Source: Xiphias gladius
Taxonomy: Eukaryota > Chordata > Actinopteri > Istiophoriformes > Xiphiidae
Reading direction: 5' to 3'
DNA: 64,000 nt
Assembly: GCF_016859285.1 (NCBI RefSeq)
Contig: NC_053419.1
Location: 11,186,501-11,250,500 of the forward strand
The notes beneath the pieces are model-generated. The model did no database searches, had not been told where the DNA came from, and worked only from the letters and a program-made list of their open reading frames with translations. Position 1 is the stretch's first letter. Every line of letters starts with the position of its first letter. Below, piece after piece: positions 40,101-51,806 of the stretch. The translations under genes and the position numbers were made by a program.

Positions 40101-43100
40101 AAAATAATGTTGAAAACCCTGTTTTTTTCTGTTGCGCAACAGACTGCAGTCATTCCTCCTTTCTCAGCTTGATTTTTCAATTGCTACATAACAGGGGGAA
40201 ATTACACATGACAGGAGATCGGTGTGGGAGAAATGAGACCATGGCAACAAAGCCTTTAATATCAGGAAAGATGTGAGTTATCGAAGGAGCACGTGCAGAT
40301 AGGAAGTGCTGGTGAGATGAAGAGCGGGCAGCGGACTGGCAGTTGCTTTTTGTACCTGTGTACACATACATATATGCACGTTTATCATCCATCCATCGAT
40401 ACATTTTTATCCCCACTTTTGTGATTTAAAATTTACGATAGACTGTAAATAACTAAAATATAAAACTAGTTTATTTGTAAGACCTCCTAAAATAAAAACA
40501 GACCATAGGCATTGCAGGATTTTATCTTTGTGACGCGGTGTCCTTGTGTATAGCTGTTCATTTTTAAATTTGCTCATAACTTTGCGCTTATGTATGTGGA
40601 TACATATATGGAGTTTGATGTACGTTGCTCTTTTCCACATACTCTACTACTGCTGCTTTTTCTAATGTGTGATTTGATAATTCAACTAAATCCACAACCT
40701 CCTCTCTTTTTTCTTTGTTGTCTTTCCTACACTGAGATTTTGTTTTTGCTCAATTTCTGATATATCCGTTCAAGGCTTTAAGTAAAATTGTATGAAATGT
40801 GACTGCTGTTGTTTAAGGTCATATATTTCTCTGCATTAGATCCCCATTTTCAGTTAGTTAATGATGCACTGAAAAGGCACTGTGATCAATTTTTTTATAT
40901 TACACAATACCTGCTGCAATAAAGATAAAAACAATAATAACTAAAAGTAAAAAAAAAACAACAACAAAAACAACAAAAAAACTAGAAAAAAAATCTGCTT
41001 TAATAACATCACAAATGTGCAAACACCACAGATAGCAAAACAAATACTAAGACATACACATCATGCAAACACACAAACATTTTGAAAAATCTACACATCA
41101 GAAATGACCCCACAGGGCGATGGACACACACATCCACATCTTGTTATATCACGGACTGGTCTAATGTCCCAGGGAGTGAGAGGTGGAGTGACACGTGTAA
41201 CAGGAGAAGCTTTGTTTTTCTGTCTGTTTGAGTCAGAGATACATAAAGATGAGTAGGCCGGGGATGGGAAATCATGAGCATTTCTAATTTTTGTGAAACA
41301 TCTGTGGCTGAAAGCGAATGGTTCATTCACTGTTGTATCTATGGGTAGAAAAGCAGATGTTTTACTTCGTGCAGCAAAACTAAACAAACTAACTCCCTGA
41401 GCGTGTTTGATCGTTGCCTCTTCTTAATGTCACGCTCTCTTTTTTTTGCTCTCACTCCCAGCAACTCTATCAACAACTCTGTCACCTCTAAGTTTAATTG
41501 CTGCCTCACCTGCTCGGCCCGTTGCCAAGTTATTTAACATCCCTGTGAGTGTAACGTGTTCATGTGTCGATCACCCCCCATTGCTGGTTATACTCAAGAT
41601 TGTATTCTCTCATAATTATTTTCTCTCGGTTTCCTCTCTCAGTTGTTGTGGCTTCTATTTTTACTTGCCACGTGCCTTCCTTTTTATTTCCTTCCAGATA
41701 CTAAACCTTTGTCTGATCTTTTCACACGTTCTTATTGATTTCCTTCAACCCCATGACCTTAGAGAGAGAAAAAAAAAAAAAGTGTCACTAGAAATAGCTT
41801 GTTCCGTCCTTGTGGTATTTCATGAGTTTGTCCAGTTTGTGTCACTTCCCTGGAATTAATTCTCGGGCACGTGTCTGTGTGCATGTGCATGCCATGAGAC
41901 AAGGAAAAACTAAAAAAAAAAAAAAAAAAACACTGATTCACTCACTTTTAACATATGTCTGAATTGTTTTTTTTTTTTAAATTTAACTCTCAGCTACTGT
42001 ACATTATACGGTAATTGCAGACTACTTTTGTTCATTTCATTTTCATTTTATGTTGAATTATGCCTGGCTGTTGGTGGTTTAACACTGCCCAAATAGTTGG
42101 GGTGAGCAAGAACATTAGTCAATCATCTCAGTGGGGGGCAAGGCAAGAGCATATTAACTAGGCCACCTCTAATAACACCAAGCTAAGGGCTCATGACACA
42201 GGACCTTTCCTGTATCTTCTAAAACATGCTAACAAAGCATCACGTTTCCTGCCCTTTCTCAAAACCTTTAAACCTCCTCCTTTCATTAGCTCCCTGTCAC
42301 TGTCTTCTCCTCACCTTCGCCATGAGTCATCTTTTATGACTCTTTGATCCGCTAACTATTGGAGGATCAGGGTTTGTTTTGGCGCAGGTCAGCTGCAGAT
42401 GACTGCACGGATCAAGCAACCCATTCACCTCTCAAACCGCTTGACCTTACCTGATTGTGAAGATTAGCCAATTTAGAATACATTAGTCAGATAAGTGCCT
42501 GACTGATTTTATGTGTGCATGTCATCAGGGCTGGGAATCACAGAGTCACTCGCCATGTAATGCTTATTAGCAAAACAGCACAGCATATACGACTAAAAGA
42601 GGAAAAACCTACCTTGAAAATATATTTTTTAGCCACGCTAACGTCACGGCTGTAGGATGGCTATGTCAGTCGGTCAGTCCACCACTTTGGACCAAAATGA
42701 AATATCTAATTAACTTTCTTTCATACATATTTTCATTACATTACAAGTACAGCATTTCAAGACCAAACTAGGGCCAATCTTTTCAGAGAATTTTTTTGTA
42801 CGGAAGCAGGAATTAATCTTGTATTATATTTATTCGCTGCCTCGTGAAGTGTTTTTGGTTTCACGGAAATTTATGGGCAAATGAGATGAACAAAGGGCTT
42901 TAGTCTTAGACTTTTTTAACATACACACAACTGTAAATCCCCATGTGCTGTCATTTAAATGTCAGACATCCAGTGATCATCTACACCTCGGTATCACAGG
43001 AGATCAGGGTGAGATATTGGTGCAAAAAATGCATTGCATAGTAGTCTCTTTGCATTGCTGAATCATTTACTGTACTCCTCAATATCATCATGCACAAAAA

Positions 43101-46100
43101 TGACATCAAATTTTACATTTTCTATTCCTGCCACATAAGAAGCATTTAATCCCAGTTATGAAAGGGAAACAGCAGGGTGCTCTATTGTCTGCACCACACT
43201 CTTGATTGATTTTAATAATGCAGAATCTCAACACCTCTGGATAGCACTTTGTCTGTTATTCATCACATGGGAAGTTAATGTGGTGGAACCTATTGCAGTC
43301 ACATGAATCCAGATAATTATTCTCCTCGCACACAAGCGGACACACATACGCAAACACACACCGAAACAGGGACCCAGTGCATGTGTGCCTCATTTAGGAT
43401 GTGCGAGGCAGGGCAATGTTGAGAAAAAGAGGCTGCGAAAAGCAAAACGGGCGTGAAAATCAGGGCAGAGCTGGAGTTGGATAAAAACTGCATTCATTAC
43501 CGTTCGCCAGCAGCTGTCATGAAAACCTTTTCCTTATCATTACACTTCAGTAAAATGCTTTTGGTTAACCAGCAGGTGAAAAGGACCAGTAGACTTAATT
43601 AGCATTATTTTACCAAACTTACTCACACTTAAATAATAGCACTTTTTCCCAAACACAGGTGAACCAATATAGATACTCATTATAGTAATCATATGACAAA
43701 GCAGCTCAAATCTATTTACCAGCATAACAAAGGAGCCGCAGAAGTGCATGTGAAGTCGCCATAGGAGGTGGCCTTGCATCAACATGCCTCCCACACAGTG
43801 CTGTCACTAATAAGACAGCTCAACCAGGGAGACAGAGGAAGAGAGACAGTTAGGGACAGAAGAAAAGAAAGATAAAAAAAAAATACAACACACGTTACTA
43901 CAGTATATCAGATATATATCGGTATGGCTGAAGGCAGTGGAGGTATGAAAAAACATTATGTAACTCAGGGACTCAGAAAGTAGTCCTTGGAACGAGTGAA
44001 AAATTACTTCTCTGAACAGCTGCTGCTGCTGTTGCCAGGCTGTGTGCTCAGCAGCAGCTCTGCCAGGAAGAACTGGGAGGCAAACAAAGGCATCCTCACA
44101 CAGCCTGGTGAACACAGGCACACACTTGCACACTCATAAGCACGAGCACTGTTTCATGTCACCTTTAGCTTGTGCTCCTTCAAGCTGTTCTACAGATTCA
44201 ATGCAACAAATGTCACCCAATCTATAATTGTGTGCGCATATGCGCGTGTGCCTGAGAGAGCGAGATTCAGAGAGGAGGTAGGAAATGGGTAGGCCAGGGG
44301 GGTCACATACTCCCATTGTGTGCATTTCCTGACCCTCTGATAGCAGACAGGAAGTAAGCCAAACACTCCAAATCAAGTGGAAACATTAAAGAGCTCTGCT
44401 GAGCGCTCTTCACTTGATGCGTAACCAGTGTTTATTTCCACATGGATAAAGTGCCTGTACGTGTTCCTGTGTGTACATTCGTGTGACTTTTTTGTGTAAC
44501 CACGCTGCTATCCCCCTGTAGATGTTCAATTTTACTCAGAAAAGGCTGAAATGCAAAAATTGATCTTGAGTTTTTAAGAATCGATATCGGATCATTCAAA
44601 TATAAATGAAATTAATTTTTGTAGCCAGCCCTGGTAGCTGCGAGTGCAAAGAGCAGCTTATTATAGCAAAGTTTACACATTTCACATTACGCCCTGAATG
44701 AGTTCACTGGCTTTGTGTAGCCACGGCATTAAAGCAACATCTGACAGGATTTTGAGCCAGGCTGTACACTGACAAATGGAAGCGAGGCATAGGTTTGATT
44801 TAAGTCAACTGCCAAAGAAAGACAGAAAATTGCTCAGTCCAATCTGAGTCATTAACAACATAGCGGAAAGAGCTGCCACATCAACCTAGATTACTTCAGT
44901 TCTCAGAAACCAGCGTCTGAAAGCCATGAGTCTAATTCTGTGGAAACTGTTTACTTTATCAGTTTCAGGTAATGTAGGTGTTACGGTTCCCACCTTAATC
45001 TGACGCAATGAATTTTTTTTGCCAGTTAGTGGAAAATGGGGCATGACTTAGCACATGTTTAACACATACAGTATGTGCAATCACACACATATGTGCAGGC
45101 AGACACATCATAATGCTGTGGTAGGAAATATGCTAGTGATAACGCGAATATAGAGACATAAAAGGTGAAAAGAAAAGTGAATCCCAAAAAAAGTCAAAGA
45201 ATTTCTTCTTCAATGAGATGTAAGTTTGTAGAAGAACGAGGGGGAACAAGCCTTTGTCTTTCTACTCTCATGGTACTGTCATGTCTCATCTGCCTTATTG
45301 CTCCCTGTGTCTATCATTTGTCTTTTCTGTTGCAGTAACTTCTGTCATGTCAGACAATGGCAAGTCCAACCCATTACACAAGGGATAATTACTGTGTCAT
45401 TTTAATTAGAGTGACGCAGAGCAGCGTGCCCTGCAGCAAATAGAACAAAGCTTAAAGGGATTTATACGACAGCAACATGTAGGTGGCAAATAAAAGCTCC
45501 TTGATTTGGTCTTTTTTCACTTTCTTTTTCATTGGCCTTTGGCTGGTTCTGTTGTTAGAACAGTCGGTGGTGCGGCAATTCAGAATATTTCTTTAACTGG
45601 AATGACCAGCATAAACTACTTTTCCAAATCAATTGGAGTACTTTGACTCATAATTACCTTAAAATGTTTTACTAGGCTTCGGACAGAGTCCTCGGAATGG
45701 GCAATAAGGAAGAAGTTTCATTGGTGCTTTTGTTTAAATGAGATAACTCAGACAAAGCCATTCTTGGTAAAGGATGTGGCTGCACAGAAATGCAAACCTG
45801 TGCATGCAGCTGAAAGAGTAAAAATGGCTGTTTTCTGATTTGTTTTCATTTCAAAACAGGCTTGATAAAAGACGATACTGTTGTTTGTGAAAGGTAAGGT
45901 GAAGGGTGGTACTAAAACTGAAGGAGCATCGTGTTCATTCAAGCTAAAACTGTGTGGACTCTGGTTTATCAGATATCTATAAGCAATCTATAAGCTAATT
46001 GTGGCCCTATCATTTCCTGGAGAGGTCTGGTTGCTAACAGTATGCTTTCAAATGAAGAAGCCAAAGATGAGGCCAAGAAAGAGAGAGAGAGAGAGATGTG

Positions 46101-48688
46101 GTTTGTGTAGGCCGCCACAGCAAAGCCATGGCCATCCACCTTTTTTTTTTCCAGACTTACAAGTTGAAGCAGCAAGGACCACAATGGGGTAAATCAAATG
46201 ACATCAATACATCACTCCTGGCTGTTGCGTAATTTCAGTGTGATGGTTACCACTATATAATTGGGGGGCAATTTTTCCTTTCTCTCAGTGGTGAAACACT
46301 GGTTGTCAAATCCCCTCAAAGACCACACAAGCACTTTCACAAGTCCATTTGAAACCAAACCACTTGTCAGCTTTAAACTGTATTTTCTAAATTACTTTAG
46401 AAAGGGCACTGAGTTCACACTGAGTTCACATACAACACATATCAAAAATTAGGTTAAAAAAAATGAAAGTAGGTATATAGATGGACGTGTACAGTATATA
46501 AATTTGGCCCAGTAATACTGATTACTGGTCATTTGTGTCACTGTCCACAGCATGTAGCACTAAAGTAACCTCACATTATCACTCATTCGAGCCAGACTGT
46601 CACTACTTATGTTTTCTGAAGTCTGCTCGTGACCCTGCAGCTCATCAACTGTTCTTCACCCTCCAGAGATTCGGTGACCTCCATCAAAACTTTTTGGAGG
46701 TTGTATCACTATTGATAGTCTGGACAGAGCACAGTTCAAACCCACTTCAATCTGACAGCTCTCATGTGTTTAAAGATCAAATTTATTCTTGAACCCAAAA
46801 TATGGGATCAAGAATAAATTTGAACCCAAAAATAAAAATGCCATCTGACCCATACCCGGTCTTTTAATTGCATACTAATATATGTAAATTACACTTAATA
46901 TTTAATCATATGAGGATACCAATAATTGCGTATGAACCTGGTCATCGACTCAGTGGTGTTTATGTCCCCTGGCAGTGTTCCAGATTCATTTTCACTGTCC
47001 TCAATCCCAACTACAACAAAGATTACTAATTTTTGCTGCAGGGCAAAAAAGGTGAATGAAAAACACTGAGGCCAGTAGCTATGTGTGGGTGTGAAAGAGG
47101 GACAGACTGTGACACTGAAGATATGAATCGTTAAAGTTTAACCCTGGTGGAAGAAAAGGCCGGAGGCAGCAGCGCTCTGAATAATGATCTAACCAACTTT
47201 ACGTGCATTTGGTCAATGACAAAACCGCCATTTAAACATGTCAGCACAACAATGATCAGGTTGAATTAGAATAATTAGAAATGAAGATGAGGTTTCTAGA
47301 GGGAAATGCTAAAATTAGAGAAGCAAGGACACGTGAATAAATTGTTTTTCTGTTGAAAAAAAAAAAAAGACTTTTCTGGTGCTACTAATTGTAAATGCCC
47401 CACTGAACCTATAACAATAATAAATAAATTATATAACAAATTCTGCATGTTAACTTAATTCATCTTGTATCTTGGCCAGCAGACTAGACATAGTTTTATG
47501 TAATTAATTGATCTTATGGATATTTTGAACTGCTTCCATCCCAAGAACCCAACGTTCTGTGAAAGCTCTCAAACACCTGATTTCTACACACCTCATGCCG
47601 TTGTCACAATCCAGCAAAAAAAGCACCCTGAAAGCTGATTCATCGCAATACTGGTTGTGCTTTTTGAGGTTCCGTAGACGCCTCCAATATATTTAATGAG
47701 CTTCACTAAAGTAGATCAAAGTGCAGTGGCGTAGATATGATTACAGCAACATTGCTGCACAGCTACATTATTACATCATCACAAATGTAACAGGGGTTGT
47801 GTCGAAATCATAACCCCCATCATGCTAGCAAAATCCTGCGACTGCTGACGAGACCAAACATTATTTTTCTCTGAGCATGTACAACAAGAGACGCATTAGA
47901 GGCTACAGTGGATTGACAGCTTTGTCTCTCTCCATCCTGTACAAAATGACGATCTTCTTCTGACACTGAAAAACTTCTCGACGTCAGCAAAACCAGACTC
48001 GTCCTACACTTTTGTTTCCTCAGCACTTGAGAGAGGAAATAATGGGATTTGCATTGGTAGATTTTTGATTTGCGGGGAGATAAAAGTGGAAGATCACTGG
48101 ACTTTTCAAATTTACCCTATCGGGGAAAAAACAGCAGACACTGTATCACCACCTGTCCATCCTCTTTGCTGTGCATAAGATACACACCCTTTTGATTTCA
48201 TGCACAGACTTCAGTGGGGTGGAGTGAACTGCTAGATGACTGCGTAGATGGGTTCATGTTTTAGTGGAAAAAATACATCACCATCTATAAAACTCACACA
48301 ACTCCCTGTCCAGGCCAAAGCAGTAAATGTTCGGTGGGAGTGCAGTGTGTGTCCGTGTGTGCCTCTCTCTCTCTCTCTCTCTCTCTCTCAGATAAAGGCT
48401 AAAGATAACACGTGATAGTCCAGATGTTGGTTCTCCCTGAGGGTTTTTGTGTTAAAAGCTGAGATACAGATTATCTCCCCTGTAATCATCAGCAGCCACC
48501 ATCACTGTGGAGAGACCCATCACACACATACACACACGCACATAACCATGCGTACCACTGCACTCAAATATGTATGTTTCCAGTTTCTAAAATGGTGCTC
48601 AGACCCGTTTCCAGAATAACCAGTTACTCAATTGAGAAAATATGAATGAATAATTTCCTGTTTTCATAAATGTTTGGTTCAGTTATGG

Positions 48689-48766
<78 letters not shown>

Positions 48767-49588
48767 TACATATACATATATAGATATATAGTGAATTGTG
48801 TGGCTGCTGCCCAGATTACGTATTCAAGCAGTACTGTTTTAAAAATATTACTATGGATTTTCAGGACTTCACTGTGACAGGCAGTTGCCATTATTCTGAT
48901 TTATTAGATACTGGTTAATTATCATTTTTCAAAACAGGACTTGATCGATGAACAAATAAAAAACAAAATTCTTACAACTATTTCCCCACAGATCTACCTA
49001 TGTTTGGCCCACTACATTACATTTGGGCTAGACTAGTGTAATATTAACATATTAAAAATCTGTGAGCTTTTGTAAAGCAGTCAACACAAGGAAATTCACT
49101 GAGTAACCTGACAGGGAAGGGATTTCTGTTTCACCACGACCTTTTCCTTGTGCTCTTCTCACTCAAAAGCATGGGCCTGCTTACATGTTTAACCTGTCCG
49201 AAACGGCTTTACGGCATAACAAACAGATGGGTCTGAGTGAAACGCTGCTCTGTTGATCAGAAAAGCCCCTGCCTTTCTGTTTGTCACCGGCTCATCATTT
49301 GTTAAAGATGCTCCGGTAACGGTTATTGATGAGACAAACAATCCAGGGATATTTGGAAATGAGTTTACGCTATCGAGGATAATGGTTTCTGTCTGTCTCT
49401 CTCCCTCTCTCTCTCTCTCTGTGTGTGTGTGTGCGTTTGAGGTATTTACCTGGGAGGCCAGCGCTGACAGAGACAATACAGAGCAGGACCGCGGCGAGCA
49501 GCGGCAGCGAGGCCCGGCGCTGGCGTCCGTTCCGCGGGCTGGAGAGCAGGAGCATCCTTGGGGGTTTCTCGGGGACGGAGAACCGCAC
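28008..49588 (-). CDS. npdc1: Neural proliferation, differentiation and control protein 1
   Basis: NPDC1 is a single-pass membrane protein of neurons, reported to restrain proliferation and to bind cell-cycle regulators. Nine exons: 49450-49588, 38151-38300, 31040-31147, 30159-30392, 29619-29685, 28706-28796, 28458-28537, 28185-28284 and 28008-28079. They sum to 1041 nt, 346 aa, or 335 aa from the second in-frame ATG at 49555, which sits closer to the signal peptide core (LPLLAAVLLCIVSVSAG). Exon 2 carries the Cys-rich NPDC1 signature (CGPCLSPLQENEEGRCV). Exon 3 has DEDIDYLQSVI. Exon 4 is a Thr/Pro/Lys-rich linker. Exon 5 encodes the membrane helix (ISLCVAVGTVAVILATVCYI). Exons 6-9 form the cytoplasmic tail with MYHYQHQKQQML, GDFTVYECPGLAP and GEMEVKNPLFD, nearly as in human. 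Intron 1 is 11.1 kb and intron 2 is 7.0 kb. A CpG-rich patch surrounds exon 1. Confidence 0.95.
28145..28171. repeat. (GT)n beside npdc1 exon 8 donor
   Basis: A GT run on the plus strand ends about 13 bases from the exon 8 boundary at 28185, so in the transcript an (AC)n tract directly follows the exon 8 donor. Confidence 0.9.
30628..30963 (+). mobile_element. Teleost MITE-like element in npdc1 intron 3
   Basis: It starts AAAGGACCAGTGTGTAGGAT and ends CTACATGCTGGTCCGTTG, imperfect inverted ends. Its body (AATCACCTGAAACTAAGAATC, TAGGGAGCGGGTCCTCTTC, TGGCTCTAGAGAGGGCC, GCTAGATGCCACTAAAT) is one I recognise as a high-copy repeat of percomorph fish. It has no coding potential. It ends 77 bases from npdc1 exon 3. 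Confidence 0.85.
31363..31636 (+). repeat. Direct duplication, copy 1 (npdc1 intron 2)
   Basis: About 270 bp repeated nearly exactly at 34720-34993 in the same orientation; only a handful of substitutions and one 1-2 base length change are visible. The shared text starts CATTTCAACCAGTTAAACG and ends near TTGACTGCACTGTTT. Confidence 0.95.
31717..31965 (+). repeat. Dispersed GCAACTAAT-type repeat, copy A
   Basis: It has the opening (AGGTGCAACTAATTCTTTTC, then AATTAATCATTTGGTCTTAG) of a common teleost repeat whose ends read like GCAACTAACGATTA and its complement. The copy is diverged and internally shortened. Confidence 0.55.
32276..32312. repeat. (GT)n-rich tract, interrupted
   Basis: GTGTGTGTGTGTGT runs with TTT and ATGT interruptions in npdc1 intron 2. 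Confidence 0.85.
33787..34085 (+). repeat. Dispersed GCAACTAAT-type repeat, copy B
   Basis: It starts GGACTGCAACTATGATTTTT and continues through the family's middle part (AATCCAGCATTTGAGAAGACTGAAGCTG), with a diverged right end. This is the same family as 31717-31965 and 37530-37842. Confidence 0.5.
34720..34993 (+). repeat. Direct duplication, copy 2 (npdc1 intron 2)
   Basis: Second copy of the block at 31363-31636, 3357 bases further on and also inside intron 2. Visible differences include ACGC for ACGT near the start, GTATGG for GTTTGG, and one changed A-run. Confidence 0.95.
36919..36955. repeat. (GT)n microsatellite
   Basis: GT run in npdc1 intron 2 with a short TTTGC interruption. Confidence 0.9.
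37530..37842 (+). repeat. Dispersed GCAACTAAT-type repeat, copy C
   Basis: This is the most complete copy on the right side: AGAAAATAGTGATAAATGCCC, GACTAACAGTCCAAAGATAC, GAAGCTACAACCAGAGAATA and the end AATTAATTGATTAATCAAC. The left terminus is missing. Confidence 0.6.
38753..38870 (+). repeat. Teleost dispersed repeat (GCTGCCAACTCAGCG type)
   Basis: Text such as GTGCTGCCAACTCAGCGG, CACCCCTTTAGCGAGTTTTC and CACCTAGCGACAAACCTAGC matches a repeat I know from percomorph genomes. The right limit is uncertain and may reach about 39270. Confidence 0.5.
46778..46822. repeat. Inverted repeat, 15 + 3 bp stem
   Basis: CAAATTTATTCTTGA (46778-46792) pairs exactly with TCAAGAATAAATTTG (46808-46822). After one A/A mismatch the stem continues with CCC/GGG, leaving a 7-base loop. 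It lies in npdc1 intron 1. Confidence 0.9.
48364..48389. repeat. (CT)n microsatellite
   Basis: About 13 CT units in npdc1 intron 1. Confidence 0.95.
48691..48790. repeat. Compound (TA)n(CA)n(CATA)n microsatellite
   Basis: A TA run to about 48726 passes directly into a CA run to about 48762, then CATACATACATATACATATA and TAGATATATA. Confidence 0.95.
49403..49433. repeat. (CT)n(GT)n tract at npdc1 exon 1 donor
   Basis: A pyrimidine CT run followed by GT repeats ends about 17 bases from the exon 1 boundary at 49450. Confidence 0.9.
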
Positions 49589-50016
49589 ACGGGGTGGGAG
49601 GTTGTTGTCATTCCCCCATCGCGTTCGCTTTATGGGGTTTTTTTGTTTTTGTTTTGTTTTGTTTTATGCCAGAGAGCTTCGGCGCGACGTACACGCAGCG
49701 ATAATCCGGACAAGTTGCACCTGGGCGCAGTCTCTCCACACACTGCTGCGCACTGTAATCCGTGGCGGCGCTAAAGATAGCGGAGCGTCAAGCAGGGAAG
49801 GAGGGGGCGTGTGTGCTCCCGCATGTATGTGTGCGTGTGTTTGACTCGCTGCCTTCAGGGTCTCCGCGTAAACTCCTAAAAATGAACAACGAAAATAAGA
49901 ATAAGAATAAAAATAAATACAAACTAGTCACTAAATACCGAAAAGATGTGTCTGCCACATTATTTTGTTTAAAGAAAAATTATTTTAAATTTGTAATGAA
50001 TTTTTTTTTTAATTAA

Positions 50017-50019
<3 letters not shown>

Positions 50020-50071
<52 letters not shown>
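50020..50071. repeat. (TA)n microsatellite upstream of npdc1
   Basis: About 26 pure TA units followed by a T-rich stretch, roughly 430 bp upstream of the npdc1 start codon. It is self-complementary and prone to cruciform formation. Confidence 0.97.
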
Positions 50072-50074
<3 letters not shown>

Positions 50075-51780
50075 TTTTTTTTTTTTAAATGTCTTTTACC
50101 GTGATGCCACTTTTCCCCCACAGCACCTGAAGGCAGCAGTTTACTGAGAGATAAGAATCAGGGCACGACGCAGGAATTACGTGGAACGTGATGACGTTGA
50201 AACCCCGGTTTAAATGATGTGCTCGGGTACGTGGTCCTCGCACTGCTAGGGACAGGCGTGTGTGTGTGTGAAAACGGGTCGTCTTGATGTCGAAGAGTTT
50301 ACGAGTTATCAACCCGGCCATTCATTTATTTTCGAATCAGTTCTTCGTCAAGCGACGCAGATGGGCTAATGACAACCGAGTGAAGACGATGGTAGAGGGA
50401 GAAAGTTAGTGAGCAAATAAAGCGAGGCAGGATGGAGCAGGTGCAGTAAAATGATGCCTCCGGACATATTTTAAGAGGTATGAATACACATCAAATAAAC
50501 AAAGGCCACATCTAATTTTCCTTCTATTGTTGTCCATTCCACCTATTAACTGTATTATTCTTTCCCAAACAGAGGCCAAATGGTGGAAGGCAGCTGGTGA
50601 CAAGACCTGTACTGTTTGTTTGCATAGAGCTGAAAGACCATGTCCAAACACATGCCAAAATTCAGTGACCAGGGCAGAAAGGAAGCCCTGAGCTGGCCAG
50701 CATCATTTAAAACTAGCTCTTTCCACCCGTGCCATACAAGTGCTTGAAAATAAAGCACTGTTGCCAATTCTACCAAGCGGAATCTATCTATCTATCAACA
50801 CAGAGTATACATTTTGTGAAAATGACATGGCTCTTTTATCCTGTGGGAAATATCTGTTATTGAATTATAAGGCACCTATTGAATTTTAATGTACCACATA
50901 ACCACCAGAAACTTAATAGACTAAGAACTGTTTGCACATCTTATCTTTTCACACACACACAGACATGGATGATTCCTAAGAAAATGATTTTTCCTCTGAC
51001 ATAGCATGTCGTCTGCAGAGTGCAGCAATAAAACTATCCAGTTGTCTCCAATTACATTTACAATGCAGAGTGAATTCTCAAATGCAATAAAAGAGGGAAG
51101 GAGGTTGAAATTGTGAATTGGAATTTATTGACGAGACTGCCTCAGCTCACAGTAAGAAACAGAATACAGAGAAGATGTGAAACAGAAACCGGAGCCATGT
51201 CATGCATCTCTTTTGGCACTTTTTGAGCTTCAGCCATTGATCATCAGAAACCTCAGAAAAAAATAACACAATTAAATAGAATCAAAACTAATTCAAAAAA
51301 ATTCCCTACTTCTTGTCCACGGTCCTTTTTTCTGTGTGAACAGTAACGTACACAGTCCTGAGGTATACGGGTTGGCAGTGCCTCATACTGACTAAACACA
51401 AAAATAAAATGTGATGTTGGATTAAGACTTGAAATGAACTCAGCAGCATCTAGAAAAGGTCCACGGTACAAACATAAAAGAAAGCATACTTCCCCACACA
51501 TACTTCAGCTGACATTTCATGTACGTCAAAGACAAAAAACACGCAACAAATTGTAATTGAGAATAAGTCATGTGAAATGAACAAATGTTGTCAATTGTTG
51601 CATACAATTATTACACATAATAATGCCCAAAAAACTGTATTTTTAATCTATCTATTTATCTGTCTGTCTTTTGGAAACAATGTACATGTTGAACGTTACA
51701 GTTCAACAGCAATTTGGATGATGCAAAAACCTTGCTGTACTCCAGAAATCTTAAAAGACATCACTATTGCAAAACAAACA

Positions 51781-51806
51781 AACACACACACACACACACA
51801 CACACA
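51781..51806. repeat. (CA)n microsatellite
   Basis: About 13 CA units between npdc1 and the EDEM3-like gene. Confidence 0.93.

Larger units (their letters stand above)
38301..49449 (-). other. npdc1: npdc1 intron 1 (11.1 kb)
   Basis: It is bounded by the GTAAAT donor of exon 1 and the CACCCAG acceptor of exon 2. No internal gene is seen. Open frames such as 41446-41859 (plus) and 49253-49774 (plus, antisense to exon 1) have no domains and compositions typical of chance frames. It contains a fish repeat (38753-38870), a hairpin (46778-46822), CT and TA/CA microsatellites and long AT-rich stretches. Enhancers could be present but cannot be told from sequence alone. Confidence 0.7.

Noticed and set aside
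41446-41859. 137-codon open frame on plus in npdc1 intron 1
   Set aside because: Hydrophobic, T-rich chance frame with a poly-Lys stretch from an A-run; no family resemblance.
49253-49774. 173-codon open frame antisense to npdc1 exon 1
   Set aside because: It spans a CT/GT repeat and the CpG-rich promoter; the minus strand is explained by the signal-peptide exon.
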